This document shows positions 8,006 through 17,701 of a DNA stretch of 64,000 nt, piece after piece. Numbering within the stretch: the stretch's first letter is position 1; each line of letters opens with the position of its first letter. The stretch comes from SHVO01 sp050250575 (GTDB taxonomy: Bacteria > Pseudomonadota > Alphaproteobacteria > Rhodospirillales > Rhodospirillaceae), in the NCBI GenBank assembly GCA_050250575.1, contig JBFWOJ010000007.1, positions 1-64,000 on the forward strand. The letters are read 5' to 3'. The notes under the pieces are model-generated. The model did not search any database, was not told where the DNA came from, and saw only the letters and a program-made list of their open reading frames with translations. The translations under genes and the position numbers were made by a program.

Positions 8006-8818
8006 ATGACTGAACGCATGTCGCGTCGCGACGCGGTCGCCGCGGGGGCTGCCGGCCTTGGTGTTCTCGCCGGCGCCGCGGGGTCTGCGAATGGAGCACA
8101 AGCTTTGAACAAACATTTGTTCACCGTCCCGCAAATGACCGTGCCGGTGGTGGGCGGCAGCGCGGTCTTTCCCGTGCGCCGGGTCTATTGCATCGGGCGC
8201 AACTACGCAGCCCACGCCCGTGAAATGGGTTCGGACCCCAGCCGGGAACCGCCTTTTTTCTTCCAGAAGCCGGCGGACGCCGTGGTCGTCGTGCAGCCCG
8301 GCGCCACGGGCACCATCGCCTACCCGACGCTCACCAAGAACTTCCACTACGAGATCGAACTCGTGGCGTTCCTCAAGTCCGGCGGGCGCAACATACCGGT
8401 CGAAAAGGCGCTCGATAATGTGCTGGGCTACAGCGTTGGCCTCGACATGACGCGCCGCGACCTGCAAGACCGCATGAAGGCCGAACAGAAGCCGTGGGAG
8501 ATCGGCAAGGCGTTCGATCAGTCCGCGCCCCTGGGGCCCATTCACCTTGCGGACAAAGTGGGACACTTGGCGAAAGGCCGCATCGCACTGTCAGTGAACG
8601 GAACCGTGAAGCAGAACTCCGATCTGGCCAACATGATTTGGAACGTCGCTGAACAGATCGCGCAACTTTCCCGCGCGAACGAGCTGTTCGCCGGCGACAT
8701 CATTTTCTCCGGCACCCCGGAGAATGTCGGCCCGGTCGTCGTCGGCGATACCATGGTGGGAATGATCGCCGGACTCCCGGATTTGACGGTGAAAGTCGGC
8801 GATTCGCTGCCCGTTTAA
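8006..8818 (+). CDS. Fumarylacetoacetate-hydrolase-fold protein with Tat-like signal
   Basis: The protein has 270 residues. The start at 8006 has GGGAGG about 9 bp upstream. The N-terminus carries a twin-arginine pattern (Ser6-Arg7-Arg8-Asp) followed by a hydrophobic Ala/Gly/Leu stretch and an Ala-rich end near residue 33, as in a Tat signal. The FAH fold follows: RNYAAHAREMG, the metal ligands Glu116 and Glu118 in FHYEIEL, Asp147 in GLDMTRRD, and FSGTPENVG near the end. This arrangement is closest to fumarylpyruvate/acylpyruvate hydrolases, which cleave a C-C bond to release pyruvate and a carboxylate such as fumarate. FAH enzymes are normally cytoplasmic, so export is unusual. It sits 17 bp after the organic-acid permease and is probably co-transcribed. 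A non-hydrolase role, or a signal that is not used, remains possible. Confidence 0.82.
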   Translation: MTERMSRRDAVAAGAAGLGVLAGAAGSANGAQALNKHLFTVPQMTVPVVGGSAVFPVRRVYCIGRNYAAHAREMGSDPSREPPFFFQKPADAVVVVQPGATGTIAYPTLTKNFHYEIELVAFLKSGGRNIPVEKALDNVLGYSVGLDMTRRDLQDRMKAEQKPWEIGKAFDQSAPLGPIHLADKVGHLAKGRIALSVNGTVKQNSDLANMIWNVAEQIAQLSRANELFAGDIIFSGTPENVGPVVVGDTMVGMIAGLPDLTVKVGDSLPV

Positions 8819-8851
8819 GGGAAATTTTCGGTAGAGCGCGGTTGCCGGTGG

Positions 8852-8878
8852 GTGGTGCAATATATGATATTGCGCCAC
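8852..8878. promoter_or_regulatory. 27-bp inverted repeat overlapping a -10-like element before the transsulfuration genes
   Basis: Arms of 12 bp (8852-8863 and 8867-8878) pair at all positions apart from one G-T, around a 3-bp centre; the core is GCAATAT-ATG-ATATTGC. A TATGAT (8863-8868) overlaps the dyad, and TTGCCG lies at 8842-8847, 15 bp upstream. The position, about 50 bp before the cystathionine beta-synthase start, and the symmetry suggest an operator for a dimeric repressor that would block the promoter. The regulator is unknown and not encoded next to it. Confidence 0.55.
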
Positions 8879-8930
8879 TCTCCCGCGCGCCTTAAGCGCT
8901 TTCTCCCTCGCACTGTTCCGGATCCCGCTC

Positions 8931-10313
8931 ATGCCCCACATCCCGTCGCAGCATTCTCTTCTTGGTCTCATCGGCAATACACCGCTGGTGCGCGCGCGTA
9001 ATTTGGAGGTCGGGCCGTGCGAATTGTATTTGAAACTTGAGAGTCAGAATCCCGGCGGCTCGATCAAGGATCGCATCGCGGTGACGATGATCGAGGCGGC
9101 CGAGCGCGATGGACGCCTCAAGCCAGGCGGGACTCTGGTTGAAGCCACGGCCGGAAATACCGGCCTCGCCCTCGCGCTCGTCGGCGGACAAAAAGGCTAC
9201 AAGGTCGTGCTCGTCATCCCCGACAAGATGAGCCAGGAGAAGATCTTCCATCTGAAGGCGCTCGGCGCGCAGGTCGTGATGACGCGCTCGGACGTCCAGA
9301 AAGGCCATCCCGAGTACTATCAGGAAAAGGCCAAGGCGATTGCCGACGCGACGCCCAACGCGATCTACGTCAATCAATTTGAAAATCCGGCGAACCCCGT
9401 CGCCCATGAAAGCACGACCGCCCCGGAAATCTGGCAACAGATGGACCGGGACGTGGATGCGGTCGTTTGCGGCGTCGGCAGCGGCGGTACGCTCACGGGC
9501 ATCGGCCGTTTCTTCAAACGCACCGCGCCGCATGTTGAAATGGTGCTGGCCGACCCCAAGGGCTCGATCCTCGCGCCGCTCGTCAAGACCGGCGAATTGA
9601 TCACGCCCGGGAGCTGGCTTGTCGAGGGCATCGGCGAAGATTTCGTGCCGAAGAACTGCGAGCTCGATCTGGTCGGCAGCGCCTATACCATCGACGACGC
9701 CGAAGCGATCAGCACCTCGCGCCTTGTGCTGCAGAAGGAAGGGATTCTGTGCGGCTCCTCGTCGGGCACGCTGATCGCCGCGGCGCTGCGGTATTGCCGC
9801 GAGCAGACCAAGCCCAAGCGTGTGGTCTCGTTCGTCTGTGACAGCGGCAATAAGTACCTTTCGAAGATTTACAATCCTTATTGGCTGCAGGATCAGGGCA
9901 TTACCGATCGCCAGGAGACGCACGACCTGCGCGATCTGATCGCGCGGCCGTACTTCCAGGGCGACGTCGTATGGGCTTCGCCGACCGAAACGCTGCAGCA
10001 GGTATATGCCAAGATGCGGATGTTCGACATCTCGCAGGTTCCTGTGATGGAAGAGCGCAAGCTGATCGGCCTGATGGACGAGGCGGATGTCCTGTTGCGT
10101 GTGACCGGTGACCCGGCGGGTTTTGCTACGCCGGTCGGTAAAGTGATGCGCCGTGAATTCGAGACCGTGGACGTCAAGACGCCGATCAACGACCTCATTC
10201 CACAATTCGAGACATCTCACGCGGTGTGTGTCATGGACAAAGGCGAGTTCCTTGGGCTGATCACGCCGGCTGACTTCCTCAATTATCTGCGCAAGAGAAC
10301 GGGCCGGGCATGA
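8931..10313 (+). CDS. Cystathionine beta-synthase with C-terminal CBS pair
   Basis: The 460-residue protein has an N-terminal fold-type II PLP domain (residues about 1-320), with Lys46 in GGSIKDR as the PLP Schiff-base lysine, the AGNTG substrate loop and the phosphate-binding GSGGT, followed by two CBS motifs from about 330 to 455. The enzyme condenses homocysteine with serine (or O-acetylserine) to cystathionine, the first step of reverse transsulfuration. The distinction from cysteine synthase rests on the CBS pair and on the next gene, a cystathionine lyase that overlaps by 4 bp (ATGA). The CBS pair probably binds an adenosyl ligand for regulation. An operator-like inverted repeat lies upstream. 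No heme-binding N-terminal extension like that of the human enzyme is present. Confidence 0.88.
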   Translation: MPHIPSQHSLLGLIGNTPLVRARNLEVGPCELYLKLESQNPGGSIKDRIAVTMIEAAERDGRLKPGGTLVEATAGNTGLALALVGGQKGYKVVLVIPDKMSQEKIFHLKALGAQVVMTRSDVQKGHPEYYQEKAKAIADATPNAIYVNQFENPANPVAHESTTAPEIWQQMDRDVDAVVCGVGSGGTLTGIGRFFKRTAPHVEMVLADPKGSILAPLVKTGELITPGSWLVEGIGEDFVPKNCELDLVGSAYTIDDAEAISTSRLVLQKEGILCGSSSGTLIAAALRYCREQTKPKRVVSFVCDSGNKYLSKIYNPYWLQDQGITDRQETHDLRDLIARPYFQGDVVWASPTETLQQVYAKMRMFDISQVPVMEERKLIGLMDEADVLLRVTGDPAGFATPVGKVMRREFETVDVKTPINDLIPQFETSHAVCVMDKGEFLGLITPADFLNYLRKRTGRA

Positions 10314-11482
10314 GCAACGATCCGAACAAAGACCATTTGTTGAAGGGCTTCGATACCCGCGCCATTCACGCCGGTCAGCACTTCGATCCCACGACGAATG
10401 CGGTGATCACGCCGATCTACGCGACTTCCACCTACGCGCAGGAATCGCCGGGGGTGCATAAAGGCTACGACTACGGCCGCAGCCACAATCCGACACGATA
10501 TGCCTTTGAGCGGGCGATTGCCGCGCTGGAAGGCGGCACATCGGGGTTTGCCTTCTCTTCCGGCATGGCCGCGACAGCCACGGTGCTCGATCTCCTCGAT
10601 TCAGGCTCGCACATCATCGCCATGGATGATCTTTACGGCGGCACCTACCGTTTGATGGAGCGGGTGCGCAAGCGCTCGGCCGGACTCGCCATTTCTTATG
10701 TCGATCTGACCGACACCGCGAAACTGCGCGCGGCGGTCCGGGACAATACGAAACTCGTCTGGATCGAGACGCCGACGAACCCGCTTCTCAAACTCGCGGA
10801 CATCGAGGCGATTGCCGCAGAAGCGCACAAGCACGACGTCATTGTCGTGGTCGATAACACTTTTGCCTCTCCGTGGACGCAGCAGCCGCTTTCCCTCGGC
10901 GCCGACATCGTCGTGCACTCCGCGACGAAGTATCTCAATGGCCATTCAGACGTGATTGGCGGCGTGGCCGTCACCCGCAGTCCGGAACTCGCCGAGCATC
11001 TGGGTTTTCTCCAGAATTCCATCGGGTCCATCGCCGGGCCCTTCGACAGTTTTCTCATGCACCGAGGTCTCAAGACGCTCGGTATCCGCATGGAGCGCCA
11101 CAACAAGAACGCGTTGCAGATTGCGACCTGGCTCGAGAAGCATCCGAAGATCGAACGCGTGATCTACCCGGGGCTTCCAAGCCATCCGCAACACAGGCTG
11201 GCGCAGAAACAGATGCGCGGCGGCGGCGGCATGATCACCGCGTTCATGAAAGGCGGCCTTGAAGACGCACGCCAGGCGCTGTCGCGCACGCGCGTCTTCA
11301 CGCTTGCGGAAAGTTTGGGCGGGATCGAGAGCCTGATCGAGCACCCTGCCATCATGACCCACGCCTCGATCCCTAAAGACGTGCGCGAGAAAATCGGCGT
11401 GAAGGATGGATTGATTCGTCTCTCGGTGGGCATCGAAGACGCCGACGACCTTCAGAACGATCTCGCGCAGGCGCTGCAGTAG
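10310..11482 (+). CDS. Cystathionine gamma-lyase / trans-sulfuration PLP enzyme
   Basis: The 390-residue protein is of the Cys/Met-metabolism PLP family (fold type I). Visible are the YDYGRSHNPTR substrate and PLP-phosphate region, the FSSGMAA loop, VVDNTFASP with the PLP-ring aspartate, and Lys207 in SATKYLNGHSD as the Schiff-base lysine. Length matches the family (380-400). Pairing with cystathionine beta-synthase through an ATGA overlap argues for gamma-lyase activity (cystathionine to cysteine, 2-oxobutyrate and ammonia) rather than cystathionine gamma-synthase or beta-lyase, although sequence alone does not separate these firmly. The 2-oxobutyrate produced could feed propionyl-CoA, for which a carboxylase is encoded at 57.4-61.0 kb. 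Confidence 0.87.
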   Translation: MSNDPNKDHLLKGFDTRAIHAGQHFDPTTNAVITPIYATSTYAQESPGVHKGYDYGRSHNPTRYAFERAIAALEGGTSGFAFSSGMAATATVLDLLDSGSHIIAMDDLYGGTYRLMERVRKRSAGLAISYVDLTDTAKLRAAVRDNTKLVWIETPTNPLLKLADIEAIAAEAHKHDVIVVVDNTFASPWTQQPLSLGADIVVHSATKYLNGHSDVIGGVAVTRSPELAEHLGFLQNSIGSIAGPFDSFLMHRGLKTLGIRMERHNKNALQIATWLEKHPKIERVIYPGLPSHPQHRLAQKQMRGGGGMITAFMKGGLEDARQALSRTRVFTLAESLGGIESLIEHPAIMTHASIPKDVREKIGVKDGLIRLSVGIEDADDLQNDLAQALQ

Positions 11483-11487
11483 GTCGA

Positions 11488-13092
11488 ATGATCCGGCGCG
11501 CGCTCTCCTGGTTGTCCGTAATCGGAGTTTTGACGCTCGCCGCCTGCAGCAACGAAGAGCCGCGAGGACCATATGAGGTCGAAGAAGCCGCACTCACCCA
11601 GATCGCGGCGGACCTCGCCTCCGGGAAGACGACGGCTGCGGAAGTCACCAAGGGCTATATCGACCGCATCAATCGTTACGATGCGCCATTGCGCGCGGTC
11701 ATTGCGATCGAAGACGACGCATTGCAACAAGCCGCGGCGTCCGACGCGCGCCGCAAGGACGGCAAGACTCTCGGCCGGCTTGACGGCATTCCAATCCTCT
11801 TCAAAGACAATATTGATATCGCCGGCCTGCCGACGACGGCGGGCTCGTTCGCGCTCGAGCGCAACGTGGCGGCGCAGGATTCCGAAGTGGTCAAGCGCCT
11901 GCGGGCCGCGGGCGCGATCATTCTCGGCAAGACGAACCTCTCGCAGTTTGCGGGCTGGCGCTCCGTCGCAGTCTTCAATGGCAGCACCGTCGGCCACGCG
12001 CCGCACAATCCGTATAACCTGGAACGCTCCCCCGCCGGGTCCAGCTCCGGCTCCGGTATCGCCGCCGCCGTCAGCTTTGCCGCGGCGACCGTCGGGACCG
12101 ATACCACCGGCTCGATTGTCGGTCCGTCGTCCGTTAACGGTGTGGTCGGGATGCGGCCTACCGTGGGACTCATCTCTCGCCGCGGCATCGTGCCCTTGAG
12201 TCTGACGATGGACACCGCCGGGCCTATGGCGCGCTCGGTCGCAGACCTCGCGGCCGTGCTCACGGCGATCGCTGGTTCCGATCCCGCCGATGTGGTCACG
12301 TCAGAAGCGGACACGTACAAGAGCGACTACACCAAGGCTTTGGACGATGCGGCGCTCGAGGGCAAGCGCCTGGGCGTCGTCCGCGGCACGCGCGGTTATG
12401 ACGAATTCACGGAACCCTTGCTCGAAGAGGCGATCAAAGTCATCCGCGCGCAAGGGGCCGAAGTGATCGAATTGCCTCACGATCTCATCGAGGACCTTAA
12501 TCCCGAGACCCTCGGAATCATGTCGTTTGAATTCAAGGAAGACATCGCCGCCTACCTCGCGAGCGCTCCGCCGGCGCAAGTCGCCCGGACGCTCCCCGAG
12601 ATCATCACCGTCAACAGCATCGATCCGCGCGAGAATATGCACGATCAGGAAGCATTGGAGATGTCGCAGGCGCGCGGCGGGCGGCAGGACGAGGAATACA
12701 AGCGCATGCTTGCTTATGCGAAGCGGCGCGCCGGACCTGACGGTTATGGACGCGCCTTCAAGGAATTCGGTGTCAGCGCGGTCATTGGCGTCACGGCCGG
12801 GCCCGGCGGGCGGCTCGTCGCGGACCGTACGCTCCTCGAACGCTCGTCGAATATAGCAACGCCAAAGGGTACGACGCCGCCGTCCATCAGCGGCAATGCC
12901 GCCATCGCCGGTTACCCGAACATCAGCGTCCCCATGGGACTTGTGGAAGACATGCCCGTCGGCCTCTCGCTGGTAGGTCCGCCGTGGTCGGAAGCGCTGC
13001 TCATTTCCTACGCTTACGACTACGAGCAGGCGAGCAAGCGCCGCGTTCCGCCCCAGGCTTACAAGGCGGGTTTTCAACCCCGGCGGCCTTAG
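11488..13092 (+). CDS. Amidase-signature family lipoprotein (second copy)
   Basis: The 534-residue protein starts 6 bp after the lyase stop. A signal sequence ends in Leu-Ala-Ala-Cys with Cys20 as the lipidated residue, so it is predicted to be exported and anchored. The triad is Lys106 (ILFKDNID), Ser185 at the head of GSSSGSG and Ser209 in GTDTTGS, with the usual 24-residue spacing. It belongs to the same family as the amidase at 988-2706 and ends in the same way (EQASKRRVPP here, EQATKRRVPP there), so the two are likely paralogues that diverged in place. The substrate is unknown. Close spacing suggests co-transcription with the transsulfuration pair, although a metabolic link is not evident. 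Confidence 0.88.
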   Translation: MIRRALSWLSVIGVLTLAACSNEEPRGPYEVEEAALTQIAADLASGKTTAAEVTKGYIDRINRYDAPLRAVIAIEDDALQQAAASDARRKDGKTLGRLDGIPILFKDNIDIAGLPTTAGSFALERNVAAQDSEVVKRLRAAGAIILGKTNLSQFAGWRSVAVFNGSTVGHAPHNPYNLERSPAGSSSGSGIAAAVSFAAATVGTDTTGSIVGPSSVNGVVGMRPTVGLISRRGIVPLSLTMDTAGPMARSVADLAAVLTAIAGSDPADVVTSEADTYKSDYTKALDDAALEGKRLGVVRGTRGYDEFTEPLLEEAIKVIRAQGAEVIELPHDLIEDLNPETLGIMSFEFKEDIAAYLASAPPAQVARTLPEIITVNSIDPRENMHDQEALEMSQARGGRQDEEYKRMLAYAKRRAGPDGYGRAFKEFGVSAVIGVTAGPGGRLVADRTLLERSSNIATPKGTTPPSISGNAAIAGYPNISVPMGLVEDMPVGLSLVGPPWSEALLISYAYDYEQASKRRVPPQAYKAGFQPRRP

Positions 13093-13111
13093 ATTTTGCT
13101 AGGCTCGCGGC

Positions 13112-13855
13112 ATGATCACTCGCCGATCATTACTCGCAACCGGACTTGCGCTTCTCGGCGCGCGCGTTGATGCCGCGGAGCTTGGTCGCATAGTTCCGCC
13201 CGCGGTTTACGATGAGCCGCAGTTCGCGCAGCCGGCGGCAACCGCGATCCTTGCCGGCGGTTGCTTCTGGGGCGTGCAGGCGGTCTATCAGCGGACGGAG
13301 GGCGTGCTGGGCGCGGTGTCGGGTTATGCCGGCGGCGACAAGTGGGACGCCAAGTATGGTCTCGTCAGCAGCGGCAAGACCAATCACGCTGAAGCGGTGC
13401 AGATCACCTACGATCCGGCGACCATCAGCTATGGAAAGCTGCTCGAGATCTTTTTCTCCGTCGTTCACGATCCGACTCAGCTCAACCGGCAAGGGCCCGA
13501 CGTCGGACGCCAGTATCGCTCCGCCATCTTTCCGCTGGGCAGCGAGCAGGCGCGGATCGCCCGGGCCTACATCTCGCAAATCGACCGGGCGGATGTCTTT
13601 TCATCCTCTCTGGTGACGACGGTCGAGGAGAACCGCTCGTTTTATCCGGCCGAGGAATACCACCAGGACTATTTGGTGAAGAATCCGCGCCAGCCGTACA
13701 TTTTGGTGCACGACATGCCGAAGCTCGCCGAGTTCAAGCGCCTCTACCCGGAGTTCTGGCGCGAGAAGCCCGTCCTCGTCGGTGCCCCGCGCCGCCTTGG
13801 GCGGCTGGGTGACGGCTCGGCGGCTTTCTACCGGGGGCTGCCCGGAAGCAACTGA
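13112..13855 (+). CDS. msrA: Peptide methionine sulfoxide reductase A, exported, single cysteine
   Basis: The 247-residue protein carries the MsrA active-site motif GGCFWGVQAVY with Cys51 as nucleophile, plus the conserved GYAGG, NHAEAVQ and EEYHQDY segments. MsrA reduces the S-epimer of methionine sulfoxide in proteins. The N-terminus (TRRSLLATGLALLGARVDAA) looks like a signal, Tat-like because of the RR, so a periplasmic repair role is likely. Cys51 is the only cysteine in the whole protein; many MsrA proteins have one or two C-terminal recycling cysteines, so regeneration must use an external reductant. It starts 19 bp after the second lipoprotein amidase. Confidence 0.88.
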   Translation: MITRRSLLATGLALLGARVDAAELGRIVPPAVYDEPQFAQPAATAILAGGCFWGVQAVYQRTEGVLGAVSGYAGGDKWDAKYGLVSSGKTNHAEAVQITYDPATISYGKLLEIFFSVVHDPTQLNRQGPDVGRQYRSAIFPLGSEQARIARAYISQIDRADVFSSSLVTTVEENRSFYPAEEYHQDYLVKNPRQPYILVHDMPKLAEFKRLYPEFWREKPVLVGAPRRLGRLGDGSAAFYRGLPGSN

Positions 13856-13999
13856 AAGAAAAGCCAATTTGTCATCCCAGCCCTGCATGGCGGGCATAGC
13901 AGTGCTGCCCGACTTCTCCTGGCAGACCCATCGGGAATTTCCTTAGAATGGCGCCGCGGGCCGGCATTCCCGGTCCTTTCAGCACTTCGACGAGTTCTG

Positions 14000-15136
14000 A
14001 TGATCCTGACGGAAACCCAAGCGGCGATTCAGGCAAGCATTCGCGCGTATGCGCAGGAAAAGCTGCGCCCACGCTCGCAGGCGTTCGAGGCGGCCGGCGG
14101 ATATCCTCAGGAGCTGTTCGGCGAACTCGCCGACCTCGGGCTCATGGGCATGGTCGCGCCGGAGGAAGTAGGCGGTGCCGGCGCCGATTATGTGTCCTAT
14201 GCCCTGGCGCTGATCGAGATCGCCGCGGCCGACGGTGCGCTCTCCACGATTCTTTCCATTCAGAACAGTCTGATCGTGTCCGCCCTGCTCAAAGACGGCA
14301 GCGCCGAGCAGAAGAGACGTTTCCTGCCCGACCTGATCGGCGGCAAGACGATCGGCGCCTTCGCGCTCACCGAATCCGACGCCGGCTCTGACGCGTCGGC
14401 GATCCGCACGCGTGCAGCACGCGCCACCCAACGCAACGACGGCTGGATCCTCAACGGTTCCAAACAATTCATCACGTCCGGAAAGATCGGAAAGCTTGCC
14501 CTCGTGATCGCAGTGACCGATCCCGACGCAGGCAAGAAAGGCATGTCCGCGTTTCTCGTGCCGACGGATCGCAAAGGGTATTTCGTAGACAAGGTCGAGC
14601 ATAAGTTAGGCCAGGGCGCGTCCGACACCTGCGCCTTGCGCTTCGAAGACATGTTCGTCGAAGACAGCCTCATGCTTGGTCAGCCCGGGCAGGGGTACCG
14701 CATCGCGCTGTCGAACCTCGAAGCGGGTCGCATCGGAATTGCGGCGCAATGCGTCGGCATGGCGCAAGGCGCCCTGGAGATCGCCGTCGCTTATGCGAAA
14801 GAGCGCAAATCCATGGGCAAGCTGATCATTGAGCATCAGGCGGTCGGATTCCGTCTGGCCGATCTCGCCGCCAAGCTCGAAGCGGCGCGTCAGCTGGTCT
14901 TGCACGCGGCAAGTCTAAAGGACTCGGGCCTGCCATGTCTGAGGGAAGCCTCAATGGCGAAGCTGGTGGCATCCGAAACCGCCGAAGCGGTGGTCTCGGG
15001 CTCCATACAAACCCTTGGCGGTTATGGTTATCTCGAAGAATTCGGCGTCGCCAAAATTTACCGCGACGTCCGCGTTTGCCAAATTTATGAAGGCACATCA
15101 GATATACAGCGTATGGTTATCGCGCGAGCGCTTTAA
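14000..15136 (+). CDS. Acyl-CoA dehydrogenase
   Basis: The 378-residue FAD flavoprotein has the standard three-domain layout. The FAD/substrate loop FALTESDAGSD is near residue 125, the middle beta domain has GSKQFITSG, and the C-terminal signature CQIYEGTSDIQRMVIARAL carries the catalytic base Glu364. It introduces a trans-2,3 double bond into acyl-CoA and passes electrons to ETF. Length and motifs suit short- or branched-chain enzymes; the substrate is not assigned. A thiolase begins 12 bp downstream after AAGGAGA, so the two form a beta-oxidation or branched-chain degradation unit. No hydratase or hydroxyacyl dehydrogenase is adjacent. The 144 bases upstream hold no clear promoter. Confidence 0.9.
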   Translation: MILTETQAAIQASIRAYAQEKLRPRSQAFEAAGGYPQELFGELADLGLMGMVAPEEVGGAGADYVSYALALIEIAAADGALSTILSIQNSLIVSALLKDGSAEQKRRFLPDLIGGKTIGAFALTESDAGSDASAIRTRAARATQRNDGWILNGSKQFITSGKIGKLALVIAVTDPDAGKKGMSAFLVPTDRKGYFVDKVEHKLGQGASDTCALRFEDMFVEDSLMLGQPGQGYRIALSNLEAGRIGIAAQCVGMAQGALEIAVAYAKERKSMGKLIIEHQAVGFRLADLAAKLEAARQLVLHAASLKDSGLPCLREASMAKLVASETAEAVVSGSIQTLGGYGYLEEFGVAKIYRDVRVCQIYEGTSDIQRMVIARAL

Positions 15137-15148
15137 GGAGAGAAACAG

Positions 15149-16333
15149 ATGTCGAAAGATCCTGTCGTCATTGCTTCCTACGCCCGTACACCGATGGGCG
15201 GATTTCAAGGCTCGCTCGCTGGCGTGAAGGCGACCGATCTCGGCGCAACCGCTGTGAAAGCCGCGGTCGAACGGGCGGGGGTGAAGCCCGAAGCGGTCGA
15301 ACAGATCATCATGGGCTGTGTGCTGCCGGGAGGCCTCGGCCAGGCGCCGGCGCGTCAGGCCGCGCTTGGCGCGGGCCTTCCCAAGTCGGTGGAAGCCTCG
15401 ACCATCAATAAGATGTGCGGCAGCGGCATGCAGGCGGCGATCATGGCGCACGATGCGCTCGCGGCCGGCACCGCCGACATCATCGTCGCCGGCGGCATGG
15501 AGAGCATGACCAATGCGCCGTATCTCATGGTGAAGCACCGCGGCGGCGCGCGCATCGGCCACGATGTCATCAAGGACTCGATGTACTTGGACGGCCTTGA
15601 GGACGCCTACGACCAAGGCAAGCTCATGGGCGTATTTGCCGAGGACACGGCGCGCGAATATCAATTCACCCGCGAGCAGCAGGACAATTATGCGATTCGC
15701 TCGCTCACGCGCGCGCAGGACGCCATCAAGAGCGGCGCATTCGCGAAGGAAGTCGTGCCCGTGACCATTCAAGGCCGCGACGGCGCCACCAAGATTGAAA
15801 TCGACGAACAGCCGGGCAAGGCGAAGCTCGACAAAATTCCGAGCCTGAAGCCGGCTTTCGCCAAAGACGGTACGATCACGGCGGCGAACGCCTCGTCGAT
15901 CTCCGACGGCGCGGCTGCCATGGTGATGACCCGCGAAAGCATCGCCAGGAAGATGGGCATGCCGATCGTCGCCAAGCTCGTCGCCCACGCAGCGCACGCT
16001 CACGAGCCGGCGAAGTTCACCACGGCGCCGATCCCGGCCATGCAGAAGGTCCTCAAGAAAGCCGGCTGGAAGGTCGAGGATGTTGATCTGTTCGAAGTGA
16101 ACGAGGCCTTTGCGGTCGTGGCCATGGCGGCGCAGCGCGAACTCGCGATTCCCGAAGAGAAGCTGAACGTGAACGGCGGCGCTTGCGCCCTTGGCCACCC
16201 GATCGGCGCCAGCGGCGCCCGCATCATGGCGACCCTGATCGCCGCTCTGCAGACTCGCGGTGGCAAGAAGGGCGTCGCCAGCCTTTGCATCGGCGGCGGC
16301 GAAGCGACGGCCGTGGCGATCGAACTCGCCTAA
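15149..16333 (+). CDS. Acetyl-CoA acetyltransferase (thiolase)
   Basis: The 394-residue thiolase has the acyl-accepting Cys90 in NKMCGSGMQA, His350 in CALGHPIGASG and the second catalytic Cys380 in SLCIGGGEA. This matches biosynthetic-type thiolases (AtoB/PhbA), which condense two acetyl-CoA to acetoacetyl-CoA or run the reverse reaction. AAGGAGA lies 9 bp ahead of the ATG. The close distance to the acyl-CoA dehydrogenase suggests a degradative setting, but PHB synthesis cannot be ruled out because no phaB or phaC is visible. A hairpin with T-run follows. Confidence 0.9.
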   Translation: MSKDPVVIASYARTPMGGFQGSLAGVKATDLGATAVKAAVERAGVKPEAVEQIIMGCVLPGGLGQAPARQAALGAGLPKSVEASTINKMCGSGMQAAIMAHDALAAGTADIIVAGGMESMTNAPYLMVKHRGGARIGHDVIKDSMYLDGLEDAYDQGKLMGVFAEDTAREYQFTREQQDNYAIRSLTRAQDAIKSGAFAKEVVPVTIQGRDGATKIEIDEQPGKAKLDKIPSLKPAFAKDGTITAANASSISDGAAAMVMTRESIARKMGMPIVAKLVAHAAHAHEPAKFTTAPIPAMQKVLKKAGWKVEDVDLFEVNEAFAVVAMAAQRELAIPEEKLNVNGGACALGHPIGASGARIMATLIAALQTRGGKKGVASLCIGGGEATAVAIELA

Positions 16334-16354
16334 GCAGCCGGAATCCTCATAAAT

Positions 16355-16388
16355 CGGCCGCTCCTGGACGAGGGCGGCCGTTTCTTTT
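16355..16388 (+). terminator. Rho-independent terminator after the thiolase
   Basis: CGGCCGC (16355-16361) pairs perfectly with GCGGCCG (16374-16380) over a 12-base loop and is followed by TTTCTTTT. It separates the thiolase from tuf. Confidence 0.7.
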
Positions 16389-16419
16389 GCGCCTTGCTCC
16401 AGCCCTGTCGCGAATCCCC

Positions 16420-16445
16420 TTGACCTTTGAGGGCGGTTCTAGGAT
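16420..16445 (+). promoter_or_regulatory. Candidate promoter of tuf copy 1
   Basis: TTGACC (16420-16425) is followed 14 bp later by TAGGAT, in the context TTCTAGGAT. This resembles the alphaproteobacterial housekeeping pattern TTGAC-N(10-14)-GCTANAWC better than the E. coli spacing. It lies about 50 bp before the tuf start and after a terminator, so a promoter is needed here. Confidence 0.5.
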
Positions 16446-16496
16446 TTCAGTGCCCTCGAATTCGCCTTAAACGCCTTAAAAAGAAACGGGAAAGCC

Positions 16497-17687
<1,191 letters not shown>

Positions 17688-17701
17688 GAGTAAGCTAACA
17701 G

